Shown here in pieces: positions 1 through 4,839 of a stretch of DNA of 5,064 bases. Position 1 is the stretch's first letter; each line of letters starts with the position of its first letter. A program made the position numbers and the translations under genes. The notes below the pieces were generated by a model that saw only the letters and a program-made list of their open reading frames with translations, was not told the DNA's origin and searched no databases. The stretch is from the NCBI GenBank assembly GCA_013139225.1, contig WTBG01000148.1, forward strand, positions 1-5,064, written 5' to 3'. The stretch comes from Deltaproteobacteria bacterium. GTDB lineage: Bacteria > Desulfobacterota > WTBG01.

Positions 1-124
1 TTAATTGGTTAATAGTAAGATCCAATATAGGAGTATTATAAACGGGAAGCAGTGGCTTGGGTCGAAGACCAGTTAAGGGCAGCAAGCGGGTACCTTTACC
101 CGCTGCTAGTATCATTGCTTTCAT
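1..124 (-). CDS. Sugar-1-phosphate nucleotidyltransferase, N-terminal part (MurU/ManC-like), cut by window edge
   Basis: Reading leftwards from the ATG at 124-122 gives 41 codons with no stop before the window edge. The protein begins MKAMILAAGKGTRL, then LPLTGLRPKPLLPV. This is the nucleotide-binding signature G-x-G-T-R-L-x-P-L-T followed by P-K-P-L-x-P-V of the NTP_transferase family, whose members join NTP and a sugar-1-phosphate to make an NDP-sugar and pyrophosphate in the cytosol. The Gly-rich loop covers residues 9-13 and the conserved Lys is residue 23. Mannose-1-P guanylyltransferases, glucose-1-P thymidylyltransferases and MurU (MurNAc-1-P uridylyltransferase) share this N-terminus, so the substrate cannot be read from 41 residues. 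Its place after NagZ and NamZ makes MurU attractive, but a repeat-filled gap of about 230 bases separates it from namZ, so operon membership is uncertain. No clear Shine-Dalgarno precedes the ATG. The family is confident; the specific function is inference. Confidence 0.85.
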   Translation of the reverse strand, partial: MKAMILAAGKGTRLLPLTGLRPKPLLPVYNTPILDLTINQL

Positions 125-177
125 GGTGCATCTCGGAAATTATACGACTTATTGAAGTTAAATATGGTTATTAAAAA

Positions 178-244
178 ATTCCCTCGTTCATGGAATGCGT
201 AAAATCCGTTACGGGTTACGAGTTGCGGGTTGAGAAGAGGGAAT
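178..244. repeat. Inverted repeat ATTCCCTC / GAGGGAAT
   Basis: ATTCCCTC at 178-185 is the exact reverse complement of GAGGGAAT at 237-244. The arms are 8 bases long and 51 bases apart, and they enclose the plus-orientation 7-base array. They could be the ends of a small non-autonomous element or the base of a long weak hairpin. No target-site duplication is evident. Confidence 0.45.
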
Positions 245-282
245 GTCATTAAACTCGTAACACGAAACGCGTAACCCGCAAC
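208..282. repeat. Two oppositely oriented arrays of a GTTRCGR-like heptamer
   Basis: On the plus strand, 208-228 reads as three consecutive 7-base units GTTACGG, GTTACGA, GTTGCGG, then a degenerate GTTGAGA. On the minus strand, 282 down to 255 reads as four units GTTGCGG, GTTACGC, GTTTCGT, GTTACGA. The two arrays therefore face each other across about 20 bases. Exact inverted matches include GTTGCGGGTT (222-231) with AACCCGCAAC (273-282), and GTTACGAGT (215-223) with ACTCGTAAC (253-261), so several alternative hairpins are possible. Similar GTTACGG/GTTGCGG strings occur as dispersed intergenic repeats in environmental bacterial genomes; that comparison is from memory. Confidence 0.7.
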
Positions 283-326
283 CTGTATCAATCTCATTCT
301 TCCCTGTCCCTGGGCGGGCCAATTCC

Positions 327-360
327 TTAAGCAAAACTTGAGTTAAGTTTACTTGCTTAA
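327..360 (-). other. Hairpin overlapping the namZ stop codon
   Basis: TTAAGCAA at 327-334 pairs exactly with TTGCTTAA at 353-360, and inside them AACTT (335-339) pairs with AAGTT (345-349) around a GAGTT loop, leaving three bulged bases at 350-352. The TAA stop of namZ (359-357) lies within the outer arm. In the transcribed direction no U-run follows, so this does not look like a classical intrinsic terminator. It could be a 3'-end stabilising structure or a Rho-assisted end. Confidence 0.4.
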
Positions 361-1532
361 TCATAGAGAAAGTAGCGCTTTGCTAGTTCCTTAAAATCCT
401 CAAGTTCCTTTTGCCAGGAGTTTTCAAGCTCGTTTATATCTTTTTGTTGCTCTATCTCTTCTCTCAAATTTTTATCTCCGATGATAAGATCTACAGGCAT
501 TTTTTCTCTTTCATACTCATAGGGAGGTTCGCGCCAGGAGAAGTAACCGGGATAGAGTGATATGATGTCTTGTACAATAGCCAGGGTTGTAACGTATGGC
601 TTAAATATTTTGGAATCGGTCAGATGAATCTGCAATCCACCACAGACCTCATTTTGCCATTTATTAAAGGTGGGTTGAAAAAAAACCTCTCTAAGTAAGA
701 TACCGGGAAGCTTCCTTTGCTGAACCTTCCTTCCCAATTGGTAAGGATCGATAAAAGGTGCACCACATAGTTGAAAGGGTATGGTAGTTCCTCTGCCTTC
801 AGAAAGGTTTGTTCCTTCCAGGATAACCTGGCCGGGATAGACCAGCGCTGTAACTGGTGATGGCATGTTAGGGGAGGGGAGTGTCCAGTGAAGGCCTGTT
901 TCGTTAAATAGCATATGTCGGTGCCAGCCTTCCATAGTAACAACTTCTAGTTCACAGCCAATCTGGTAGTGGTCATTGAACAATAAAGCCAGTTCCCCTA
1001 TTGTTAATCCGTGTCTCATAGGGATAGGGTAGATACCGACGAATGAGCGTAACTCATACTTGAGCAGATTACCCTCGACCTTATCACCACCGATGGGATT
1101 GGGTCTGTCCAGTACCACAATTTTTTTACCGTGTTGCTTTGCCGCCTCAAGGCAATAAGCCATGGTCGAGATAAAGGTATACACCCTCGTTCCTACATCC
1201 TGGAGGTCTATGATAAGGATGTCAATATGCTCAAACATTTCTCTGGTAGGGATGCGTGTAGCACCATATAGGCTGAATACGGGAATGTTAAATTGAGGGT
1301 GAGTAAAATCTTGTGATTCCACCATATTGTCTTGCTTTTCTCCTTCGATGCCGTGTTGAGGACCAAAGAGTGCTTTTATATTGTCGGGATATAGTTGCAC
1401 AAGGAGATTAGCAGTACTACGAAGATGGCTATCAACTGAGGCCTGATTTATCAAGAGCCCGATTCTCTTCTCCCCCAGCCATTTCGAGGAGGTTTCAAGC
1501 AATTTTTCAATACCAGGTTTTGTTTTACTCAT
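357..1532 (-). CDS. namZ: NamZ-family exo-beta-N-acetylmuramidase (DUF1343, GH171), probably cytosolic
   Basis: A complete 391-residue protein of the DUF1343 family. Characterised members (Bacillus subtilis NamZ/YbbC and the Tannerella forsythia enzyme) release MurNAc from the non-reducing end of peptidoglycan glycans. Family hallmarks appear in order: GLLINQASVD (25-34), FGPQHG (56-61), DLQDVGTRVYTF (109-120), LDRPNPIGG (141-149), PMRHGLTIGELA (171-182), WTLPSPNMP (216-224) and EGTNLSEGRGTT (239-250). The length fits a Rossmann-like domain plus C-terminal domain. The N-terminus enters the domain directly, with no hydrophobic signal segment, unlike the secreted Bacillus enzyme. The usual PEHG motif reads PQHG here (Gln59). 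The start is well set: GAGGT at 1544-1540 lies 7 bases before the ATG and overlaps the nagZ stop, pointing to coupled expression with NagZ. Family assignment is firm; activity on MurNAc is inferred. Confidence 0.9.
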   Translation of the reverse strand: MSKTKPGIEKLLETSSKWLGEKRIGLLINQASVDSHLRSTANLLVQLYPDNIKALFGPQHGIEGEKQDNMVESQDFTHPQFNIPVFSLYGATRIPTREMFEHIDILIIDLQDVGTRVYTFISTMAYCLEAAKQHGKKIVVLDRPNPIGGDKVEGNLLKYELRSFVGIYPIPMRHGLTIGELALLFNDHYQIGCELEVVTMEGWHRHMLFNETGLHWTLPSPNMPSPVTALVYPGQVILEGTNLSEGRGTTIPFQLCGAPFIDPYQLGRKVQQRKLPGILLREVFFQPTFNKWQNEVCGGLQIHLTDSKIFKPYVTTLAIVQDIISLYPGYFSWREPPYEYEREKMPVDLIIGDKNLREEIEQQKDINELENSWQKELEDFKELAKRYFLYD

Positions 1533-1539
1533 CTACTTT

Positions 1540-1545
1540 ACCTCA
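1540..1545 (-). promoter_or_regulatory. namZ Shine-Dalgarno overlapping the nagZ stop codon
   Basis: In the transcribed direction the sequence reads TGAGGTAAAGTAGATG. The nagZ TGA (1545-1543) shares bases with a GAGGT ribosome binding site (1544-1540), which is 7 bases from the namZ ATG. A ribosome ending on nagZ would stand on the namZ entry site, a common arrangement for translational coupling. Confidence 0.75.
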
Positions 1546-3093
1546 AATTACCTTAAACGGAAGTTTTCCTGCCGCTTCAACTTTTCCAAAGATAACCGCA
1601 AGTAATAATTTTAGCTGGATTTTTCTAAAACCGTAAGAAGTTATGCAAGTATCCTTTGTGTTCATAAATTCACAGTCAAAAGGGTTATCCAACAATACAA
1701 AGACGATGTTATCATAACATTGTCTAACTTTTTTTATGAGGAGCTTTTGCCCCTGATTTACTTGAGCATTGGAAATGAAAACAATGAAAAGGGTATGCTT
1801 GTTGCCGGGCTTTGTAGTCTGCTCAATTTCCCCATGTTCGGGATTTAAGGAGAAGAAGCGGAATCCAACTTTGCCTGGGAAAAAGTGGTGGCATTCCTTG
1901 ATGAGAAAATGGTTTTCAGTGGGTTCATATCCTTCTTCCAGGAAAGGCAGTGCTGATAAGTCAGGGATAAGGAGAAGCAAATCTTTCACCTTTTGGCTAT
2001 CAATAGGAAGCAGTCGTTTTTCATTGCAAATAACAGTAATTGATTGTTGGGCAATCTGTTCAGCTAAAATATCTGGTTTAAGTGAGGTTTTGTACTGGTT
2101 AGGAGTTGTTCCCTTGCTGCAGAAGTTTTTCAGATTATGGATTCTTTTTACGCTTGCGTCAAGCTCTTCCGGAGAAAGTAGTGAATTGGTATAAGCGTCT
2201 ACTAAAGCATGAAAGCCCCGCTTCTGCCATTTATAGTTACTGCAGATGAGCAGCATATCATGTCCTGCCATTGTTGTCTTAAGGCAGGTTTCTTCAATGT
2301 TATAGTGTTTGGCAATAGCTCCCATTTCTAAATCGTCTGAAAAGATAACCCCGTTGTAGTTGAGTCTTGTTCTTATATAATCATTAACAATTTTTCGAGA
2401 GAAGGTGGCTGGATGCTGCACTTTGCTGTCAAGCGTTGGACAGTAGATGTGAGTTGACATAATTCCTTTAACACCGTTTTCTATAGCCTTAGTGAAAGGA
2501 AACAGGTGGATTTTTTCGAACGTTTTTTCTGGAATAGAAACGGTTGGGAGGTCAAAATGAGCGTCTACTTCTGCCGCTCCCTTGCCCGGAAAGTGTTTGG
2601 CAACAGCGACTAGTCCTGCCTTTTGTGTTCCTTCGATAAATGCACAGGCCAAGTCCGATACTCTTTTGGGGTCATCACCAAAGGAGCGAATGGTGATACC
2701 AGGATTATGATGGGAAGTGATTACATCAACGACTGGTGCCAGGTTGATATCGATGCCAATGTCTTTAAGTTGTGAGGCGGATAACAGTCCCTGTTGAAAG
2801 GCTAGATCGGGTGAGCCAGCAGCACCCAGCGCCATGTTGCCTGGGAACACGGTAAGACCCTTGGTGAATCGGATAACGCGACCACCTTCCTGATCGATGG
2901 CAATGAGAGGAGGTGAAGATAAAAGATTCTGGATATGAGTGATGAGCCTTTTTACCTGTTCAGGAGAAGATATGTTTCTGCTGAACAGGATGATGGAGCC
3001 TGGTTTTATTTCCTGAATAAGTTCTTCGGTTTCGCGATCAATGGTTTTTCCATTAATTCCAATCATTAACCGCTGACCGACTTTTTCTTTCAT
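1543..3093 (-). CDS. nagZ: NagZ-type beta-N-acetylhexosaminidase (GH3), probably cytosolic
   Basis: A 516-residue protein counted from the ATG at 3093. NagZ removes non-reducing-end GlcNAc from peptidoglycan fragments. The GH3 barrel covers about residues 1-325: AIDQEGGR (65-72) is the substrate-binding strand, KHFPGKG (166-172) follows, and DAH (177-179) supplies the Asp-x-His dyad that acts as acid/base in NagZ enzymes. MSTHI lies at 212-216, and FSDDLEM (251-257) carries the nucleophile, most likely Asp253. A second domain of about 170 residues follows and ends in AAGKLPF (507-513), as in two-domain GH3 enzymes. The usual PGHG is PGKG. No signal peptide is visible. A GTG at 3111 would add six residues, but it lies inside a CACAGA repeat and has no ribosome site; MKEKVGQRLMIG is a natural family start. 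Even at the ATG the ribosome site is weak. The gene is followed after 10 bases by namZ. Confidence 0.93.
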   Translation of the reverse strand: MKEKVGQRLMIGINGKTIDRETEELIQEIKPGSIILFSRNISSPEQVKRLITHIQNLLSSPPLIAIDQEGGRVIRFTKGLTVFPGNMALGAAGSPDLAFQQGLLSASQLKDIGIDINLAPVVDVITSHHNPGITIRSFGDDPKRVSDLACAFIEGTQKAGLVAVAKHFPGKGAAEVDAHFDLPTVSIPEKTFEKIHLFPFTKAIENGVKGIMSTHIYCPTLDSKVQHPATFSRKIVNDYIRTRLNYNGVIFSDDLEMGAIAKHYNIEETCLKTTMAGHDMLLICSNYKWQKRGFHALVDAYTNSLLSPEELDASVKRIHNLKNFCSKGTTPNQYKTSLKPDILAEQIAQQSITVICNEKRLLPIDSQKVKDLLLLIPDLSALPFLEEGYEPTENHFLIKECHHFFPGKVGFRFFSLNPEHGEIEQTTKPGNKHTLFIVFISNAQVNQGQKLLIKKVRQCYDNIVFVLLDNPFDCEFMNTKDTCITSYGFRKIQLKLLLAVIFGKVEAAGKLPFKVI

Positions 3094-3108
3094 CTCAACA
3101 TCTTTAGC

Positions 3109-3133
3109 CACAGATTTACACAGAAAGCACAGA
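3109..3133. repeat. Three CACAGA units at 9-10 base spacing
   Basis: CACAGA occurs at 3109-3114, 3119-3124 and 3128-3133. This resembles the widespread CCACAGATTAACACAGA-type intergenic repeat known from many bacterial genomes (from memory). It lies immediately upstream of nagZ and contains the possible GTG start at 3111. Confidence 0.6.
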
Positions 3134-3137
3134 ATTA

Positions 3138-3166
3138 TTTATAATAAATGATATAAAGGTTGTCTT
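3138..3166 (-). promoter_or_regulatory. Candidate internal promoter for nagZ-namZ
   Basis: On the minus strand AAGACA (3166-3161, 4 of 6 to TTGACA) is followed by a 17-base spacer and TATAAA (3143-3138, 5 of 6 to TATAAT). Transcription would begin near 3131, about 38 bases before the nagZ ATG. The -35 box sits in the adjoining dispersed repeat. If active, it would let nagZ-namZ be expressed apart from the symporter. This is consensus matching by eye in an AT-rich tract, so chance is possible. Confidence 0.35.
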
Positions 3167-3196
3167 TGCGAGCCCGAAGGGCGTGGCAATCTCATT
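3161..3196. repeat. REP-like dispersed repeat with GCCC-GAA-GGGC core
   Basis: The segment reads TGTCTTTGCGAGCCCGAAGG, then GCGTGGCAATCTCATT. GCCC (3172-3175) pairs with GGGC (3179-3182) around GAA, and TTGC (3166-3169) pairs with GCAA (3186-3189). Strings of the form TTGCGAG...GAAG...GCAATCTC are well-known dispersed intergenic palindromes in diverse environmental bacteria (from memory). In this window the tail CAATCTCATT recurs exactly at 289-298. It separates the symporter from nagZ and might act as a transcript-end or processing structure. Confidence 0.65.
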
Positions 3197-3224
3197 TTTT
3201 AAAGATTGTTAAGCTCAATCCCCC

Positions 3225-3253
3225 AATTCCTAAATTCGAAATTCCTCAATTCC
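3225..3253. repeat. AATTC tract with 7-8 base period at the symporter 3' end
   Basis: AATTC starts at 3225, 3233, 3240 and 3248, spacings of 8, 7 and 8 bases. The tract covers the symporter stop codon (3232-3230) and encodes its last residues, EEFRI. It looks like a low-complexity intergenic repeat that has supplied the gene's terminal codons. Confidence 0.45.
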
Positions 3254-4681
3254 TTTATTTTGTTCTGCTGAGAAAAGATAGCCGACTGCAAAGGTAATAA
3301 AAGTTCCTATCATAACATACCATATCCAGGCAACTTCTGTATATAACTCAATGAGGAGGACAGCAATAATACCGACGACAATACTGACAGCATTTCCCAG
3401 ATCATTCCCTCTGGTTGTTAAGAAGCCTAAGAGAAAAACTCCGAGCAGAGCCCCGTAAGTGAAAGTGCCAATCTTGAGTCCCAGGATGAGTACCTCCTGG
3501 GTGTCTTTGGAAAGAAAGGCAATGAAGACCAAAAACAGGCCGAAAAGCGCTGTAAAGACTTTAGCCATGGTGAGGTAGTGTTGTTCAGATGCATTTTTTT
3601 TAATATAAGGGCGGTAAAAGTCATTAATCCAGGTTGCGGAAAGCGAGTTGAGTGCCGAATCGATGCTTGACATTGCGGCTGCAAATACACTGGCGATAAG
3701 AATACCGATAAGTCCCCTGGGTAAATTATGTATGATGTAGTAGGGGAAAATATCATCTGCTTTATCAGGAAGACCCGGTGTGGGGACTGCCTGATAGTAA
3801 GAAAAAAGGAGAGAGCCAATGGCAAGAAATAGAATAACAATGGGAATATCAGCAAATCCTGATAATATCAGAGCCCTTTTACTTCGATTGTAGTCTTTTG
3901 CTGTAAGCATTCTCTGCACCAGGTCTTGATCTGTCCCGTGAGTTGCAAGGGTTAAGAAAGTACTTCCGATAATTCCTGCCCAGATGGTGTAAGCAACTTT
4001 GTAGTTGAACGAAAAGTCAACGAGTTTGAATTTTGAAAATCTCCGGGTTATATCTACAACATCCTCCCATCCATTCGGGATGTCCCTAAAGATAAAAATC
4101 AGCGCAATTAGTCCGCCTACAAGAAAAATGATGGCTTGGCAGGCATCGGTCCATATAACTGCTTTAATTCCTCCGATGACTGTGTAAAGAACTGCTGCCG
4201 TTGCAATGATAATAATGGAATTCAGGGGCGAGAGTCCTGTAGCTGCTGAGACAATGATGGATGCACCGAACAACCTTACCCCGCTTGCCAGTATTCGGGT
4301 AACAAGAAAAACTATACTGCACCAGTTTTTACTGCCTGTGCCAAACCTTTTAGAAAGATACTCATATACGGTGAAAACTTTATACCTGTAAAATTGCTTG
4401 ATAAAAATTCCGGCAATAATAAATCTGGCTATGATGGTGCCAATAAGAAGCTGGATATATGTCCAATTGTGGTTGTAGGCAAATGCGGGAGTGCCGATGA
4501 AGGTTAAGGCACTTGCTTCTGTTGCCACAATGGAGAGCATAACGGCTACCCAGCCTATTCTGCGTCCTCCCAGAAAGTAGTCTTCCAGATTCTCTTCACT
4601 TCGCCCGCACCATATGCCAATGGCGATAATGGTGAAGAGATAACCAACAATGATAGTAAGATCGAGTGAGGATAAATGCAT
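3230..4681 (-). CDS. Sodium:solute symporter (SSF/SLC5 family), candidate cell-wall sugar importer
   Basis: An integral inner-membrane protein of 483 residues from the ATG at 4681; a GTG at 4687 would add two. About 13 hydrophobic segments are visible (roughly 8-25, 45-62, 75-96, 122-145, 154-174, 180-199, 232-248, 272-294, 321-345, 371-390, 398-422, 428-445, 450-471), as expected for this LeuT-fold family. Family motifs include YFLGGR (35-40), GGIKAVIWTD (170-179), ATHGTDQDLVQR (246-257) and AAAMSSIDSALNS (334-346). In that last motif Ala335, Ser338 and Ser339 align with the Na2-site residues of vSGLT. The substrate is not readable from sequence; family members move sugars, sialic acid, amino acids and others. 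Position ahead of NagZ and NamZ suggests MurNAc, GlcNAc or a disaccharide of the two. An SSS-type MurNAc transporter (MurT) has, as I recall, been reported in Tannerella forsythia. No Shine-Dalgarno is evident at either start. Confidence 0.93.
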   Translation of the reverse strand: MHLSSLDLTIIVGYLFTIIAIGIWCGRSEENLEDYFLGGRRIGWVAVMLSIVATEASALTFIGTPAFAYNHNWTYIQLLIGTIIARFIIAGIFIKQFYRYKVFTVYEYLSKRFGTGSKNWCSIVFLVTRILASGVRLFGASIIVSAATGLSPLNSIIIIATAAVLYTVIGGIKAVIWTDACQAIIFLVGGLIALIFIFRDIPNGWEDVVDITRRFSKFKLVDFSFNYKVAYTIWAGIIGSTFLTLATHGTDQDLVQRMLTAKDYNRSKRALILSGFADIPIVILFLAIGSLLFSYYQAVPTPGLPDKADDIFPYYIIHNLPRGLIGILIASVFAAAMSSIDSALNSLSATWINDFYRPYIKKNASEQHYLTMAKVFTALFGLFLVFIAFLSKDTQEVLILGLKIGTFTYGALLGVFLLGFLTTRGNDLGNAVSIVVGIIAVLLIELYTEVAWIWYVMIGTFITFAVGYLFSAEQNKGIEEFRI

Positions 4682-4722
4682 ATTCACACTACTAGTAGTT
4701 TTAATTGCTTACTATTGTGAAT
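4682..4722. repeat. Nested palindromes in the symporter leader
   Basis: ATTCACA (4682-4688) is the reverse complement of TGTGAAT (4716-4722), with 27 bases between. Just inside the left arm lies the perfect 12-base palindrome ACTACTAGTAGT (4688-4699). The right arm overlaps the proposed -10 box of the symporter promoter and the left arm abuts the ATG. The set could be a repressor site or a leader hairpin. I cannot tell which, and short palindromes can arise by chance. Confidence 0.35.
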
Positions 4723-4741
4723 GATAAGAAAAGGTTGTCAA
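4714..4741 (-). promoter_or_regulatory. Candidate symporter promoter
   Basis: On the minus strand a perfect TTGACA (4741-4736) is followed by a 16-base spacer and CACAAT (4719-4714, 4 of 6 to TATAAT). The transcript would start near 4707, leaving a leader of about 25 bases. It is divergent from the antitoxin promoter, with about 30 bases between the two -35 boxes. The -10 is weak, so an activator may be needed. Confidence 0.45.
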
Positions 4742-4770
4742 CTATTTTATGCTTTCTCTTGAGAATTGTT

Positions 4771-4799
4771 TTGACATTGTAGCATAGATAGCATATTAT
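4771..4799 (+). promoter_or_regulatory. Promoter of the RelB/DinJ antitoxin gene
   Basis: A perfect TTGACA (4771-4776) is followed by a 17-base spacer and TATTAT (4794-4799, 5 of 6). This is a near-ideal sigma-70-type promoter at the right distance from the start at 4840, giving a leader of about 34 bases. Its -10 box lies in the centre of the operator palindrome. Confidence 0.75.
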
Positions 4800-4810
4800 A
4801 TGCTATCTAT
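4784..4810. promoter_or_regulatory. 27-base operator palindrome over the antitoxin -10 box
   Basis: ATAGATAGCATAT (4784-4796) is the exact reverse complement of ATATGCTATCTAT (4798-4810) around one central base: 13-base arms with no mismatch. The half-site TAGCAT occurs directly at 4780-4785 and 4789-4794 and inverted at 4800-4805. Because the palindrome covers the -10 box and probable transcription start, it fits autorepression by an antitoxin dimer or the toxin-antitoxin complex, as is usual for RelB/DinJ systems. Confidence 0.75.
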
Positions 4811-4839
4811 TAGATAACAACGGTGCAATGGAGGAGAAA

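Larger units (their letters stand above)
125..356. other. Non-coding gap between namZ and the nucleotidyltransferase gene
   Basis: I see no convincing ORF in these 232 bases. The stretch holds 7-base tandem units in both orientations (208-282), an inverted pair ATTCCCTC at 178-185 and GAGGGAAT at 237-244, a CAATCTCATT string at 289-298 that recurs at 3187-3196, and a hairpin over the namZ stop (327-360). I see no strong promoter for the nucleotidyltransferase gene here. The content looks like accumulated dispersed repeats rather than a gene remnant. Confidence 0.7.

Noticed and set aside
208..282. Possible CRISPR array
   Set aside because: Units are only 7 bases, contiguous, and occur in both orientations, with no spacers of regular length.
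178..322. Insertion sequence or MITE
   Set aside because: The 8-base inverted ends alone are too short, no target-site duplication is visible and no transposase fragment is present.
620..943. 107-codon open frame on the minus strand within namZ
   Set aside because: It lies wholly inside the well-supported DUF1343 gene in another frame and shows no family motif.
1769..2194. 141-codon open frame on the plus strand opposite nagZ
   Set aside because: It is antisense to the GH3 coding region, has no recognisable domain, and has a Ser/Lys-rich composition typical of a shadow frame.
3094..3111. Six-residue N-terminal extension of NagZ from the GTG at 3111
   Set aside because: It lies in a CACAGA repeat unit, has no ribosome site, and the family-like N-terminus begins at the ATG at 3093. 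It cannot be fully excluded.
3161..3208. Intrinsic terminator after the symporter
   Set aside because: The GCCC-GGGC stem and the CAATCT/AGATTG pair (3187-3192 with 3203-3208) are present, but no U-run follows either in the transcribed direction.
3427..3855. 142-codon hydrophobic frame on the minus strand within the symporter
   Set aside because: The hydrophobic look comes from reading transmembrane codons in another frame; the symporter frame carries the conserved SSF motifs.
4005..4391. Two short plus-strand frames of about 60 codons (4005-4187 and 4206-4391)
   Set aside because: Both are antisense to the symporter and have no supporting motif.
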